64,000 nucleotides of DNA from Paraburkholderia metrosideri (GTDB lineage Bacteria; Pseudomonadota; Gammaproteobacteria; Burkholderiales; Burkholderiaceae): contig NZ_CAJHCP010000009.1 of assembly GCF_904848625.1 (NCBI RefSeq), positions 124,001-188,000 of the forward strand. Reading direction: 5' to 3'. The notes beneath the pieces are model-generated. The model ran no database searches, had not been told where the DNA came from, and saw only the letters and a list, made by a program, of their open reading frames with translations. The position numbers and the translations under genes were made by a program. Positions 54,423 through 63,454 of this stretch are shown here, piece after piece; within the stretch, counting starts at the first letter, position 1, and the number at the start of each line of letters is the position of its first letter.

Positions 54423-54806
54423 TCATGCGTTTGGCAGCCTGGACTTGCTGCTACGCCGGCGCGGCTTCGGCTCGACACCGACGCGCGGATCGCGTGCGAG
54501 TACCAGCGCCGCCATTCGTCCGGCAATCGTCTCGAATGCCGGATTATCTTGCGAAACATACAGCCATTTTCCAAGCACAGGATGCGGTTGCAAAGCAGGC
54601 ATGTCGGCAATGAGCGCCGCGTGGCGTTCCTGCGACGTGCATACCAGCAGGCCGTTCCAGGGTTCGCCTCGAGCGGCGGCGACGAGGCACAACAGACCGT
54701 CGATATAGGCGGCATCGGAGCCGAACATCCGCTTGGTGATGTAGGTCGAATCGCGCTCGAATGCGTCGAAGATCCAGGCGAGCGAGTTGCGGATGGTGGC
54801 GGGCAT
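54423..54806 (-). CDS. small conserved protein, weakly TfoX N-domain-like
   Basis: 127 aa. The block KRMFGSDAAYIDGLLCLVAA recalls the TfoX/Sxy N-terminal domain. The later HPVLGKWLYVSQDNPAFETIA and DPRVGVEPKPRRRSSKSR complete it. The start at 54806 lacks a Shine-Dalgarno sequence; a TTG at 54833 would add nine residues. It lies just upstream of the DUF1801 gene on the same strand. Function unknown; the TfoX link is tentative. Confidence 0.7.
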   Translation of the reverse strand: MPATIRNSLAWIFDAFERDSTYITKRMFGSDAAYIDGLLCLVAAARGEPWNGLLVCTSQERHAALIADMPALQPHPVLGKWLYVSQDNPAFETIAGRMAALVLARDPRVGVEPKPRRRSSKSRLPNA

Positions 54807-55055
54807 CAGGGGAATCCGTGGCGGCTGTGGCAACGCTCAGCTTACAGAAATTCGCCGGGCCTGGCAGCGGTGCCAGAAGCGGTTCCGATCAAACCCGTTG
54901 CCCGGCGCGGCTTAGCGCGGCGTTTGATGGGAACCCATCATTTTTCCTGCTGAACAAGCTGTTCCCATCATCTATCTTGGTTCAACGAGAAGCGTGACCG
55001 TCAAACGGTTTCAGCGCAAAGCTCGCAGAACACACTATCCAGCAGGAGACACTTC

Positions 55056-56126
55056 ATGTCCGCGACTTCTGGCGTCGCCGGCGGCACCCCTACGCCCGGC
55101 TTTGACGACAAGGCTTTCGACGACACCCTCAGTCAGCAGTGGTATCAGCCTGTCATTCCGCGCGCCGTGCTCAAGGAACTGATGAAGCGCAGCGACGCCG
55201 AAGGATGGCGCAATTTCGGTCTCTGGCTCGTGCTGCTGCTCGCGTCCGGCGCGGTTGCAGCAATCACGTGGGGCACGTGGTGGGCAGTGCCCGCGTTCTT
55301 CGTCTACGGAACGATCTATTCGTCAAGCGATGCCCGCTGGCACGAACTCGCGCACGGCACACCGTTCAAGAGCCGGTGGGCCAACGACTTCTTCTATCAC
55401 CTGTCGTCGTTCATGACGATTCGCGAAGGCTACTGGTGGCGCTGGAGCCACGCGCGCCATCACACGCACACCTATTTCCAGAGCCGCGACCCGGAGATCC
55501 AGGTCGCCCGCCCGACGAAGGTCTGGCCGATCGTGATTGATTTCTTCGGTCTCATGGGTTGCACGCTTGAAATTGGTAAGGTCGTGCGTCACGCGTTCGG
55601 CCGTGTCGATGCCGCGACCGATGCCTTCCTGCCTGCCTCTGAAAAGCCCAAGATGATCTGGTCGTGCCGCATCTATCTGGCGGTGGTGGTCTGCACGATT
55701 ACATTGGCGATCGCGATGCGCAGCTTCCTGCCGCTCATGTTCGTGTGGACGCCGCGGTTCTACGGCGGCTGGCTCCATCAGTTGCTCGGCCTGACACAGC
55801 ACGCCGGCCTCGCGGTCAACGTGAAGGATCACCGGCTGAACACACGCACCGTCTATATGAACCCGGTGTTCCGTTTTCTGTACCTCAACATGAACTACCA
55901 CCTCGAGCATCATTTGCTGCCGATGGTGCCGTTTCACGCACTACCGCGCCTGCATGAGGCAATCAAGGATCAATTGCCGGCCGCCTATCCGAGTCTTTAC
56001 GCCGCGTATCGGGAAATGCTGCCGGCGCTGTGGAAACAGCGCTCCGACCCGCAGCATGTGATCGAGCGCACGTTGCCGGGCAAGCGCGCGGAGCAGGGCA
56101 GCTTTACCGCACAGCCTAACGTGTGA
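55056..56126 (+). CDS. mocD: membrane di-iron oxygenase/desaturase-like protein (MocD-like)
   Basis: 356 aa. Membrane segments at about 55-90 and 205-230. The histidine boxes of non-heme di-iron membrane enzymes are complete: HELAH (H96/H100), SHARHHTH (H132/H135/H136), NYHLEHH (H282/H285/H286), plus LTQHAG (H249). Such enzymes hydroxylate or desaturate aliphatic carbons; in the rhizopine (moc) system MocD is the oxygenase that acts on the O-methyl group. It is followed by genes for a Rieske ferredoxin and a reductase, as in mocDEF. ATG follows AGCAGGAG. Alternatives are a fatty-acid desaturase or alkane hydroxylase, but the context favours a cyclitol. Confidence 0.82.
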   Translation: MSATSGVAGGTPTPGFDDKAFDDTLSQQWYQPVIPRAVLKELMKRSDAEGWRNFGLWLVLLLASGAVAAITWGTWWAVPAFFVYGTIYSSSDARWHELAHGTPFKSRWANDFFYHLSSFMTIREGYWWRWSHARHHTHTYFQSRDPEIQVARPTKVWPIVIDFFGLMGCTLEIGKVVRHAFGRVDAATDAFLPASEKPKMIWSCRIYLAVVVCTITLAIAMRSFLPLMFVWTPRFYGGWLHQLLGLTQHAGLAVNVKDHRLNTRTVYMNPVFRFLYLNMNYHLEHHLLPMVPFHALPRLHEAIKDQLPAAYPSLYAAYREMLPALWKQRSDPQHVIERTLPGKRAEQGSFTAQPNV

Positions 56127-56167
56127 AATGACAGCTGAATAAAACATCAGATAAAGCGGAGACTGCC

Positions 56168-56512
56168 GTGGCCATCGAAACCAGCAGCTTGAAGTGGATC
56201 GTCGCCTGCGCGACTGACGACATTGATGAAGAAGACGTGATTCGCTTCGATCATGAAGGCGCGAGCTACGCGGTCTATCGGATTGACGATGGCTTCTTCG
56301 CGTCGGACGGCTGGTGTACGCACGAGCGAGCGCATCTCGCCGATGGCTTCGTAGTCAATCGCGAGATCGAATGTCCGCTGCATCAGGGGCGCTTCGACAT
56401 CCCAAGCGGTAAGCCGAAGAGCCCGCCCGTGTGCGTGCAGTTGAAAACTCATCCGGTACGCGTAGAAAACGGCCAGGTGCTGCTCGGCGTTCCCGCGCAG
56501 GACGCATCATGA
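56168..56512 (+). CDS. mocE: Rieske-type [2Fe-2S] ferredoxin (MocE-like)
   Basis: 114 aa. The Rieske cluster ligands are all present: C50-T-H52 in GWCTHERAHLADG and C69-P-L-H72 in ECPLHQGRFD. It passes electrons from the reductase to the membrane oxygenase. GTG start at 56168 behind GCGGAG. Gap of 41 bases after mocD; its stop overlaps the next start (ATGA), so the operon is coupled. Confidence 0.88.
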   Translation: MAIETSSLKWIVACATDDIDEEDVIRFDHEGASYAVYRIDDGFFASDGWCTHERAHLADGFVVNREIECPLHQGRFDIPSGKPKSPPVCVQLKTHPVRVENGQVLLGVPAQDAS

Positions 56513-57753
56513 GAGCGCGGCCTACGATGGTCATCATCGGTGCCGGCCAGAGCGGCGCACGCACCGCGCACGCGCTGCGCGACAACGGCTGGGAGGGTGG
56601 CATCACGCTGCTCGGCAATGAGAGCGTTGCCCCGTACGACCGCCCGCCGCTTTCCAAAGCGGTCTTGCTTGGCGAGAAGTCCACAGCGCAATGCGCACTT
56701 TACGATGAAGCGTTCTATCGCGAGCAGCGGATCGATCTGTGCATGGATGCCGCTGTTGAACGCATCGACCGTGCCGCGCGGCATGTGGTGGTGAAAGGCG
56801 GCTTGACGGTTCAGTACCACCGTTTGCTGATCGCTACCGGCGCCGCGCCGCGAAAACTTACGGTACCCGGCTCGACGCTCGCCGGGGTGCATTGTCTGCG
56901 CACGGTCGCCGACGCCGCGCAGATCGTGGATGAACTGCAACCGGGTCGCCGGATCGCGATTGTCGGGGCGGGGTTCATCGGACTCGAGATCGCCGCGACT
57001 GCAGTGGCGCGCGGCTGCGAAGTGGTGGTGATCGAGACTGCTGCTCGTGCGTTGATGCGCGCGGTACCGGAAGTCGTAGCGGGGTACCTGGTCGCACGTC
57101 ATCGGCAGATGGGCGTCGATATCCGCTTTGCGGTTCAGGTGGAGCGGATTCTCGGCGAGCAGCGTGTGAGCGGCATCAAGCTGTCAGACGGCAGCACCGT
57201 CGCGTGCGATTGCGTGATCGCGGGTATCGGCGTCAAGCCGCGCACCGAACTTGCGGAAGCGGCCGGCATCGACGTTGCCGATGGCATCGCGGTCGACGAC
57301 ACGCTGCGCACCAACGACCCGACCATCTTTGCGGCCGGTGACGTATGTTCGTTTCCCCATCGACTGTTCCGCCGGCGAATCCGTCTCGAATGCTGGAAGA
57401 ATGCCGAGGATCACGCGCGCATCGTCGCGCGCAATATGGTTGATCGCGGTGAGACGTATTCGGAAGTGCCATGGTTCTGGTCCGATCAGTACGACATGAC
57501 GATCCAGATCGCAGGCATTCCGGCCTTTGCTGTGACGACCACTGTGCGCGAGGTGGGCGCAGCGTCGCGTATCTTCTTCGGACTCGACCGCGAAGGCGTG
57601 CTGGTTGGCGCCAGTGGCGTGGGCAATATAAGCGAGATTGCGCGCGACGTGCGCATCGCGCAGGAACTGATTGCCAGACGCGCCAACATCGATCCCGCGT
57701 TGCTCGCAGACCGCAGTGTCAAACTGAAACCGCTACTGGCTGTGGAGGCGTGA
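56509..57753 (+). CDS. mocF: FAD-dependent ferredoxin reductase (MocF-like)
   Basis: 414 aa of the rubredoxin/ferredoxin-NAD+ reductase family. The FAD motif is VIIGAGQSG at 8-16; YDRPPLSKAVL follows; the NAD motif is IVGAGFIGLEIA near 150; the FAD-binding C-terminal part has TIFAAGDV. It takes electrons from NAD(P)H to the Rieske protein MocE. ATG at 56509 overlaps the mocE stop. The C-terminal domain (WSDQYDMTIQIAG) is typical of dioxygenase-type reductases. Confidence 0.9.
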   Translation: MRARPTMVIIGAGQSGARTAHALRDNGWEGGITLLGNESVAPYDRPPLSKAVLLGEKSTAQCALYDEAFYREQRIDLCMDAAVERIDRAARHVVVKGGLTVQYHRLLIATGAAPRKLTVPGSTLAGVHCLRTVADAAQIVDELQPGRRIAIVGAGFIGLEIAATAVARGCEVVVIETAARALMRAVPEVVAGYLVARHRQMGVDIRFAVQVERILGEQRVSGIKLSDGSTVACDCVIAGIGVKPRTELAEAAGIDVADGIAVDDTLRTNDPTIFAAGDVCSFPHRLFRRRIRLECWKNAEDHARIVARNMVDRGETYSEVPWFWSDQYDMTIQIAGIPAFAVTTTVREVGAASRIFFGLDREGVLVGASGVGNISEIARDVRIAQELIARRANIDPALLADRSVKLKPLLAVEA

Positions 57754-58616
57754 TGAGTCAGCGCCTCGAAATATACCAGTCGATGTGGGCGATGGAACGA
57801 CGCCATACCGACGGCCACGAGCGCACGCTCGAAAAGAACATCGAGATGATTGCGCGGGCCGGATTCGACGGCATAAGCGTAGGTTACGCGTCGCGTGAAG
57901 GAGTCCGGGAGATCGCCAGTCTGCTCGCGGCCACTGGTCTTCATGCGGAAGCGCAGTGCTTTCCGCGTACGGTCGACGACCTGCAACCGGTGCTTGAACT
58001 CGCGACCGAATTCGGGGTTCACCATATCGATCTGCAGCCTGACGTGCGGCCGCGCCGCATCGCTGAATGCCTGACGCTGATCGATGGCTGGACGCGGCTC
58101 GCGGAACAGGTCGATTTTCCCGTGTACATCGAAACGCACCGTGACCGGATGACGACCGATCTGCACTTCACGCTCGATCTGCTCGATGAGCGTCCTGATC
58201 TCAAGCTGCTGGGCGACATCTCGCACTACCTCGTCGGGCGCGAGTTCGCGTGGCCCGTCTCCGATGAAAACCACGCGATGATGCACCGCATTCTCGATCA
58301 CTCATGGGCTTTTCATGGCCGCGTGGCGAGCCGCGAGCAGGTGCAGATCGAAATCTCGTTCGAGCCGCACCGCATGTGGGTCGACCTGTTTCTCGACTGG
58401 TGGCGTTATGGGTTCGCGTCATGGCGGCGGCGCGCAGGTCCCGACGAGTCACTCACCTTCACCTGCGAACTCGGACCCAAGCCGTACGCGATCATTGGCG
58501 CCGACGGCAACGACACGACCGATCGCTGGACTGAGTCGTTGCTGATGCGAGACTGGATTCGTCAGCTGTGGGACGAGGTAGTTCAGGAAGACGTGGCGTT
58601 GGCGGGCAGTCGCTGA
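57753..58616 (+). CDS. mocC: sugar-phosphate isomerase/epimerase-like TIM-barrel protein (MocC-like)
   Basis: 287 aa, AP-endonuclease-2/xylose-isomerase-like barrel. The divalent-metal ligands expected for the family are seen: E127 in YIETHRD, D155 in LLGDISHY, H188 in AFHGRV and E239 in CELGP. It probably isomerises or epimerises an inosose or keto-sugar. The start overlaps the mocF stop (TGATG), so it belongs to the mocDEF operon. It ends two bases from the convergent LacI gene. The MocC name rests on context and fold. Confidence 0.82.
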   Translation: MSQRLEIYQSMWAMERRHTDGHERTLEKNIEMIARAGFDGISVGYASREGVREIASLLAATGLHAEAQCFPRTVDDLQPVLELATEFGVHHIDLQPDVRPRRIAECLTLIDGWTRLAEQVDFPVYIETHRDRMTTDLHFTLDLLDERPDLKLLGDISHYLVGREFAWPVSDENHAMMHRILDHSWAFHGRVASREQVQIEISFEPHRMWVDLFLDWWRYGFASWRRRAGPDESLTFTCELGPKPYAIIGADGNDTTDRWTESLLMRDWIRQLWDEVVQEDVALAGSR

Positions 58617-58617
58617 G

Positions 58618-59676
58618 TCAATCGCTTAACGGAAGGTTTTCACGCAACAGCACAGTGACAGGAATCTGTCGCGCTGGCGCGACGCCGGGGTCGCGGTGGT
58701 AGTGCCGCAGCACGATTTCGATCGAACGCATCGCTTCGCCGGCAGGGTTCTGGTCCAGCACGGCGTCGAGCGTGCCCTCGATCAGCAGGCGCCGCGACGT
58801 CTCGTTGAGTTCGTGACCGATGAAGACCGTCGAACGGGCGCGATCGAGTGCGACGAGTGTCGCGCCGACGCCTTCGTCACCGACTGAAATGTTGTAAATC
58901 CCGCGCAGGTCGGGATAGCGGCGGAAAGCGTTGCGAGTGAGTCTCCCCGTCACCGCGGACTGCTCGCGGCTTTCTATTGTCTCCACGATGTCGCAGTTCG
59001 GAAAGCGGTGTCGAAGTACTGAGCGGAATCCGCTTTCGCGTTCTTCATGACCGAGGAAATCATGCATGCCCGTCAACACGAGCACCTTGCCTCCAGCGTC
59101 GCCGAGAAAGCGCCCCATCAGCTCGCCCGCGACGCGTCCTGCGGCCCGGTTATCGATGCCGACGTAGGCCAGGCGGCCGGTGCCCGGGAGATCGCTCGCG
59201 AGTGTGACGACCGGCATGGTGTGGCTCACCTGACGCAATGCAGTGGTGATGTCGGGATGTTCATACGCGACGATCACGAGCGCGTCGGCTTTCTGCGTTG
59301 TCCGGCGGATCGTATCGACCACGTGCGCGGGATCGAGGTTGTCGAAGTAAGTGACAGCGCAGATCACGCGCTGGCTTTCGAACGCTTTCTGCGCCACTTC
59401 AAAGCCCTGTTTGAGCGACACGTAATACGGCACCACCGGCTGCTGCAACAGGATCGCAATGCGCAGCCAGCGCACCGAGACCGATTTGAGCGCGCGATCG
59501 ATCTCGAGCTTGCGCGCCCACTGGAGGACGCTCGTCTCTTTCTCACGCGATACGCCGCCGCGGCCGTTCAACACGCGGTCGACTGTTGCCTCGCTGACGC
59601 CGGCGGCCTTCGCAATGTCGGCCATGCTCGTCTTGCGACGGGAAGTACCGGGACGGACAGACGTGCGGCTAGCCAT
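58618..59676 (-). CDS. LacI-family transcriptional regulator of the moc-like cluster
   Basis: 352 aa. N-terminal LacI HTH (MADIAKAAGVSEATVDRVLNGRGGVS) preceded by a basic arm, then a periplasmic-binding-like effector domain matching sugar or cyclitol receptors (LLQQPVVPYYVSLKQGFEVA, YVGIDNRAAGRVAGELM). The start is uncertain: ATGs at 59676, 59727 and 59748 are all in frame and none has a strong ribosome site. It is divergent from the transporter operon and convergent with mocC, in the middle of the cluster it probably controls. Confidence 0.87.
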   Translation of the reverse strand: MASRTSVRPGTSRRKTSMADIAKAAGVSEATVDRVLNGRGGVSREKETSVLQWARKLEIDRALKSVSVRWLRIAILLQQPVVPYYVSLKQGFEVAQKAFESQRVICAVTYFDNLDPAHVVDTIRRTTQKADALVIVAYEHPDITTALRQVSHTMPVVTLASDLPGTGRLAYVGIDNRAAGRVAGELMGRFLGDAGGKVLVLTGMHDFLGHEERESGFRSVLRHRFPNCDIVETIESREQSAVTGRLTRNAFRRYPDLRGIYNISVGDEGVGATLVALDRARSTVFIGHELNETSRRLLIEGTLDAVLDQNPAGEAMRSIEIVLRHYHRDPGVAPARQIPVTVLLRENLPLSD

Positions 59677-59712
59677 GGGTTGGATCGGAAGTCTCGCAGA
59701 AAGAAGAACCGA

Positions 59713-59729
59713 CGATGACGCGATCATCG
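59713..59729. promoter_or_regulatory. possible LacI operator upstream of the ABC transporter
   Basis: CGATGA-CGCGA-TCATCG, a 6-bp inverted repeat with a 5-base centre, in the LacI/transporter gap (inside the frame if LacI starts further upstream). LacI proteins bind such palindromes. Weak evidence. Confidence 0.3.
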
Positions 59730-59812
59730 CATCACCGCGCCGGCTCATCAAGCCGGTTACCTGAAGCACCTATAGAGCCCGCCTCAGTAGCGGGACTCAT
59801 CAGGAGACAAAG

Positions 59813-60832
59813 ATGAACCCCAAAATCCCGTCAGTCGAACTTCGGCCGCTTGCCAGCCGGTTTGTGGTCGCCGCCTGTGTAGCGTGTTCGCTATTCGGCG
59901 CGAACCCGGCGCGCAGCGCCGAGCCGCTGAACATTGTCATGCTGACACACGGCGCCGCAACCAACGCATTCTGGCAGGCCGTAAAGAAAGGCTTCGACGA
60001 CGCTTGTGCGCGCGTGCAGGCCCATTGCCAGATGGTCTTCACGCAGACCGACGGCTCGATCGAGCAGCAAAGTTCAAACTTTCAGGCCGCGCTTGCGCGC
60101 AAACCGGATGCGATCCTGACAACGATCGTCGACGATTCGGCACTGACTTCGATGATCAACGAGGCGCGGGCAAAGAACGTGATGGTGATCGCCTATAACG
60201 TGGACCAGAGCGGCGGCGCATCAGGCGCGGCGAAGCGGCAGGCGTTCATCGGACAAAACTTCGTGCCTGCGGGGCGCAGCCTCGCGCAGCAACTCTCCCG
60301 ACAGTTTCCCAAAGATGGTCCGATCCGCGTGCTCGTCGGCGTCAGTGCGCCCGGACAGAACTGGGCGGAGCAAAGAGCAAAGGGCGTGATGCAGGGGCTC
60401 GACGACTGGAAGCGTGCGAACCCGACTCGCAAGATCGTGATCGACCGGCTGGACTCGGGCACGGATCTGTCGGTGACGGGTGAGCGGGTCGGAGCGTATC
60501 TCACCGCGCATCCCGATACCACCGCGTACTTCGACATGGGCTTCTTTCACGCCGCCGTTGCCCAGACGCTGAAGGATCGTGGCGTGCCGCCGGGCAAGGT
60601 GTTGCTCGCAGGATTCGACATCGTGCCCCAGGTGTTGCAGATGATGAAGGCCGGCTATATCCAGGCCGAGGTCGATCAGCAGCCGTACACACAAGGTTTC
60701 ATGCCGGTGATGCAGGTGTACCTCGCGAAGTCGTTTGGTCTTGCGCCTGCCGATATCAATACTGGCGACTCGCTGGTGATGCCGGCTCAGGCTGATTCGG
60801 TCATTGCACTCGCCCAAAAGGGCCTTCGCTAG
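59813..60832 (+). CDS. mocB: sugar/cyclitol ABC transporter substrate-binding protein (MocB/RbsB-like)
   Basis: 339 aa, Peripla_BP_4 family. Signal peptide cleavage near residue 36 (RSA/EPLN). The mature start LNIVMLTHGAATNAFWQAVKKGFDDAC and QQSSNFQAALARKPDAILTTIVDD resemble ribose and rhizopine/inositol-binding proteins. The late FDIVPQVLQMMKAGYIQAEVDQQPYTQGF is typical. ATG at 59813 follows CAGGAGACAAAG. First gene of binding protein-permease-ATPase-SDR operon. Symbol assigned by context; ligand unproven. Confidence 0.82.
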   Translation: MNPKIPSVELRPLASRFVVAACVACSLFGANPARSAEPLNIVMLTHGAATNAFWQAVKKGFDDACARVQAHCQMVFTQTDGSIEQQSSNFQAALARKPDAILTTIVDDSALTSMINEARAKNVMVIAYNVDQSGGASGAAKRQAFIGQNFVPAGRSLAQQLSRQFPKDGPIRVLVGVSAPGQNWAEQRAKGVMQGLDDWKRANPTRKIVIDRLDSGTDLSVTGERVGAYLTAHPDTTAYFDMGFFHAAVAQTLKDRGVPPGKVLLAGFDIVPQVLQMMKAGYIQAEVDQQPYTQGFMPVMQVYLAKSFGLAPADINTGDSLVMPAQADSVIALAQKGLR

Positions 60833-60841
60833 GAGACGGCG

Positions 60842-61822
60842 ATGAAAAAGCTGCTCAAGATTTATCTGCAGAAGCCGGAGCTCGCGGGCATTGTCCTGCT
60901 TGCCGCGTTGATTGCTCTGTTTCAGTTCCGTTCCGAAATGGTGTTTCTCAGCGCGGAAAACGTGCGGGGTATTCTCGGGGTGTTACCGGAGGTTGGGCTT
61001 GTTGCCATCGGCGTCACGTTGCTGATGATTTGCGGCGAGTTCGACCTGTCGGTGGGCTCGGTCTTCGCGCTCACGCCGATGTCGATCACGCTGCTGGTGA
61101 ATGCGGGTGTGCCGTTCTGGCCGGCATTCCTGATCGGTCTGCTCGTCGCGGCGGCCATCGGCCTGATGAACGGTCTGATCACGCTCGTCTTCAACATACC
61201 GAGTTTCATCACGACGCTCGGCATGCTGTTCATCGTGCGCTCGCTGACGGTCGTTCTGTCGGGCGGCTTTCCACCTAACCTGCCCGTCGAGCAGATGCCT
61301 ACGCACCTGTTCGTGAGTTTCATCGGGCCGGATGGCCTGTTCCGGGCGTCGTTTCTGTGGTTCATCGGTATTGGCGCGGCGGCCGCGGTGTTGTTGTCCG
61401 CGACCAATCTGGGTAACTGGATGAAGGCGACGGGAGGCTTTCTCGAAGCGTCGATATCGAGCGGTGTCCCCGCGCGGCGTGTGAAGCTGTTTTCTTTCGT
61501 GTTGTGTGCAGTGCTCGCGGGATTCGCCGGGATGATCCAGGTGTTTCGGCTCGGCGCGGCACTGCCATCGATCGGCGACGGGCTCGAACTCCAGGCCGTT
61601 GCGGCGGCGGTGATCGGCGGAACCGCGCTGTCCGGCGGGATCGGCAACGTGCTCGGCGCCGTGGTCGGCGCGCTGCTGATCCGCGTGATCGACAACGGCC
61701 TCGTGCTTACCCAGGTCGACGCGAACTGGTTCAAATTCGCGGTCGGCAGCCTCACCATCTTTGCCGTGGTCGCGAACGCCTGGATGCGCCGCACGGCTCG
61801 TCACCTGAAGGTGCAGCTATGA
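60842..61822 (+). CDS. CUT2-family ABC transporter permease
   Basis: 326 aa, about ten hydrophobic segments, of the RbsC/YjfF-type permease family. The FDLSVGSVFALT block and the late GGTALSGGIGNVLGAVVGALLIRVIDNGLVL block are family marks. Start behind TAGGAG, 9 bases after the binding-protein stop; the end overlaps the ATPase start (ATGA). It builds the channel for the MocB-like binding protein. Confidence 0.9.
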   Translation: MKKLLKIYLQKPELAGIVLLAALIALFQFRSEMVFLSAENVRGILGVLPEVGLVAIGVTLLMICGEFDLSVGSVFALTPMSITLLVNAGVPFWPAFLIGLLVAAAIGLMNGLITLVFNIPSFITTLGMLFIVRSLTVVLSGGFPPNLPVEQMPTHLFVSFIGPDGLFRASFLWFIGIGAAAAVLLSATNLGNWMKATGGFLEASISSGVPARRVKLFSFVLCAVLAGFAGMIQVFRLGAALPSIGDGLELQAVAAAVIGGTALSGGIGNVLGAVVGALLIRVIDNGLVLTQVDANWFKFAVGSLTIFAVVANAWMRRTARHLKVQL

Positions 61823-62619
61823 ATACGATGTCAACCGATGCCCGGGATCTGCTGTCCTATCCGCCAGAGAGTGTCGATGCCAGTCGTGCTACAGCTCCGC
61901 TGATGGCCGTGCGCAATCTGCACAAGTGGTATTCGGGTGTCCATGCGCTCAATGGCGTGAGTCTCGAATTCAAGCGTGGCGAGGTGGTGGGTTTGCTGGG
62001 CGACAACGGTGCGGGCAAGTCGACGCTGATCAAGATTCTGTCCGGAGTGCACCGGCCCGACGACGGCGAGATCCTGTTCCAGGGCCAACCGGTAAGGATC
62101 AAGTCGCCGAAGGCCGCCATGCATCTGGGTATCGAGACGATTCATCAACACAACTCGCTGGTGCCGAATCTCTCGATCGCGCGGAATCTGTTCATTGGCC
62201 GCGAACCGCTGCTTTTTTCCCTATTCGGCATCGGGCCCATGGACCATCGCCGCATGCGAAGCGAGGCCGTCAAGGCGATCGCCGATGTCGATCTGCATCT
62301 GCGTTCTGCTGAGGCATTGCTCGGCGAGCTATCAGGCGGTCAACGCCAGGGTGTGGCCATTGCACGCGCGATGCACTTCAAGTCGAAGCTGCTGATACTC
62401 GATGAGCCGACCAATCATCTGTCGGTCAAGGAGACGCAAAAGGTGATCGGCTTTGTGCGTGGCTTGTCGGAGCAAGGTATCACCGGCGTGTTTATCAGCC
62501 ATAACCTGCAGCACGTGTTTCATTCGTGCGATCGAATCGTCGCGATGGCGCGCGGCGAGGTCGTGCTCGACCGGCCGGTTGGGCAGACTTCGATCGAGGA
62601 AGTGACTGAGCTTCTGTGA
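61819..62619 (+). CDS. CUT2-family ABC transporter ATPase, single-domain
   Basis: 266 aa. Walker A is GDNGAGKST at 61-69, the Q-loop IHQHNSLVP, the signature LSGGQRQ at 171-177, Walker B LLILDEPTNHLSV, and the His switch FISHNLQHVF. Ribose-type CUT2 ATPases usually hold two nucleotide-binding domains (about 500 aa), so this one-domain protein is a short version that must act as a homodimer. Start overlaps the permease stop. An N-terminal leader of about 30 residues precedes the fold. Confidence 0.9.
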   Translation: MNTMSTDARDLLSYPPESVDASRATAPLMAVRNLHKWYSGVHALNGVSLEFKRGEVVGLLGDNGAGKSTLIKILSGVHRPDDGEILFQGQPVRIKSPKAAMHLGIETIHQHNSLVPNLSIARNLFIGREPLLFSLFGIGPMDHRRMRSEAVKAIADVDLHLRSAEALLGELSGGQRQGVAIARAMHFKSKLLILDEPTNHLSVKETQKVIGFVRGLSEQGITGVFISHNLQHVFHSCDRIVAMARGEVVLDRPVGQTSIEEVTELL

Positions 62620-62644
62620 TGGATCTTTAAAAGGAAAAAACCGT

Positions 62645-63454
62645 ATGGGACAGTTCGATGCAAAAGTAGCCGTCGTTACTGGCGGCACGCAGGGGCTCGG
62701 CGCGGCAATCGCGAAGTTGCTCGTCGAGCGCGGCGCGCGGGGCGTGGTGATCTGCGGCCGCTCGAAGGAGAAAGGTATCGCGAAGGCCGCTGAACTCAGC
62801 GAGTCGGGCCGCGCCGAGGTCCACTTCGTCGAGGCCGATCTGACCCGTGTGGATGACTGCTGTGCGGTCATCGCCGCGGCCGATAAACACTTCGGCCGCG
62901 TAGACGTGCTGGTGAATGCGGCGGCGATGACGGATCGTGGGACCATTCTCGATACCAGTCCCGACCTCTTTGACCGCATCTTCGCGACCAATGTGCGTGC
63001 GCCGTTCTTCCTGATACAGGAAGCCGTCAAGGTGATGCGACGCGAACGCACCGAAGGCACGATCGTCAATATTTGCTCGATGTCTGCTATGGCAGGACAG
63101 CCGTTTATTGCGGCGTACTGCGCGTCGAAGGGCGCGTTGGCGACGCTGACGCAGAACACCGCGTACGCGCTGTTGCGCAACCGGATCCGCGTGAACGGAC
63201 TCAATCTCGGCTGGATGTCGTCTGACGGAGAAGACCAGATTCAGCGCACCTATCATGGCGCGCCGGACGACTGGCTTGAACGCGCGATGGTTGCGCAACC
63301 GTTCGGCCGTCTGATCGACCCTGCCGAAGCGGCGCGCGCAGTTGCGTTTCTCGCGAGCGAGGAGTCAGGCCTGATGACCGGGTCGATGGTGAACTTTGAT
63401 CAGTCAGTGTGGGGCGCTTTTGATGAGACACCGCATCCGCAGAAGCCGCTTTAG
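62645..63454 (+). CDS. SDR-family dehydrogenase of the moc-like cluster
   Basis: 269 aa classical SDR: TGGTQGLG at 13-20, NAAA in place of NNAG, the active Ser in NICSMSAM, and YCASK. CGRSKEKG after the second strand fits NADP(H). ATG at 62645 follows AAAAGGAAAAAACCG, 25 bases after the ATPase stop. In the proposed pathway it would oxidise the demethylated or hydroxylated cyclitol. Substrate inferred only. Confidence 0.85.
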   Translation: MGQFDAKVAVVTGGTQGLGAAIAKLLVERGARGVVICGRSKEKGIAKAAELSESGRAEVHFVEADLTRVDDCCAVIAAADKHFGRVDVLVNAAAMTDRGTILDTSPDLFDRIFATNVRAPFFLIQEAVKVMRRERTEGTIVNICSMSAMAGQPFIAAYCASKGALATLTQNTAYALLRNRIRVNGLNLGWMSSDGEDQIQRTYHGAPDDWLERAMVAQPFGRLIDPAEAARAVAFLASEESGLMTGSMVNFDQSVWGAFDETPHPQKPL

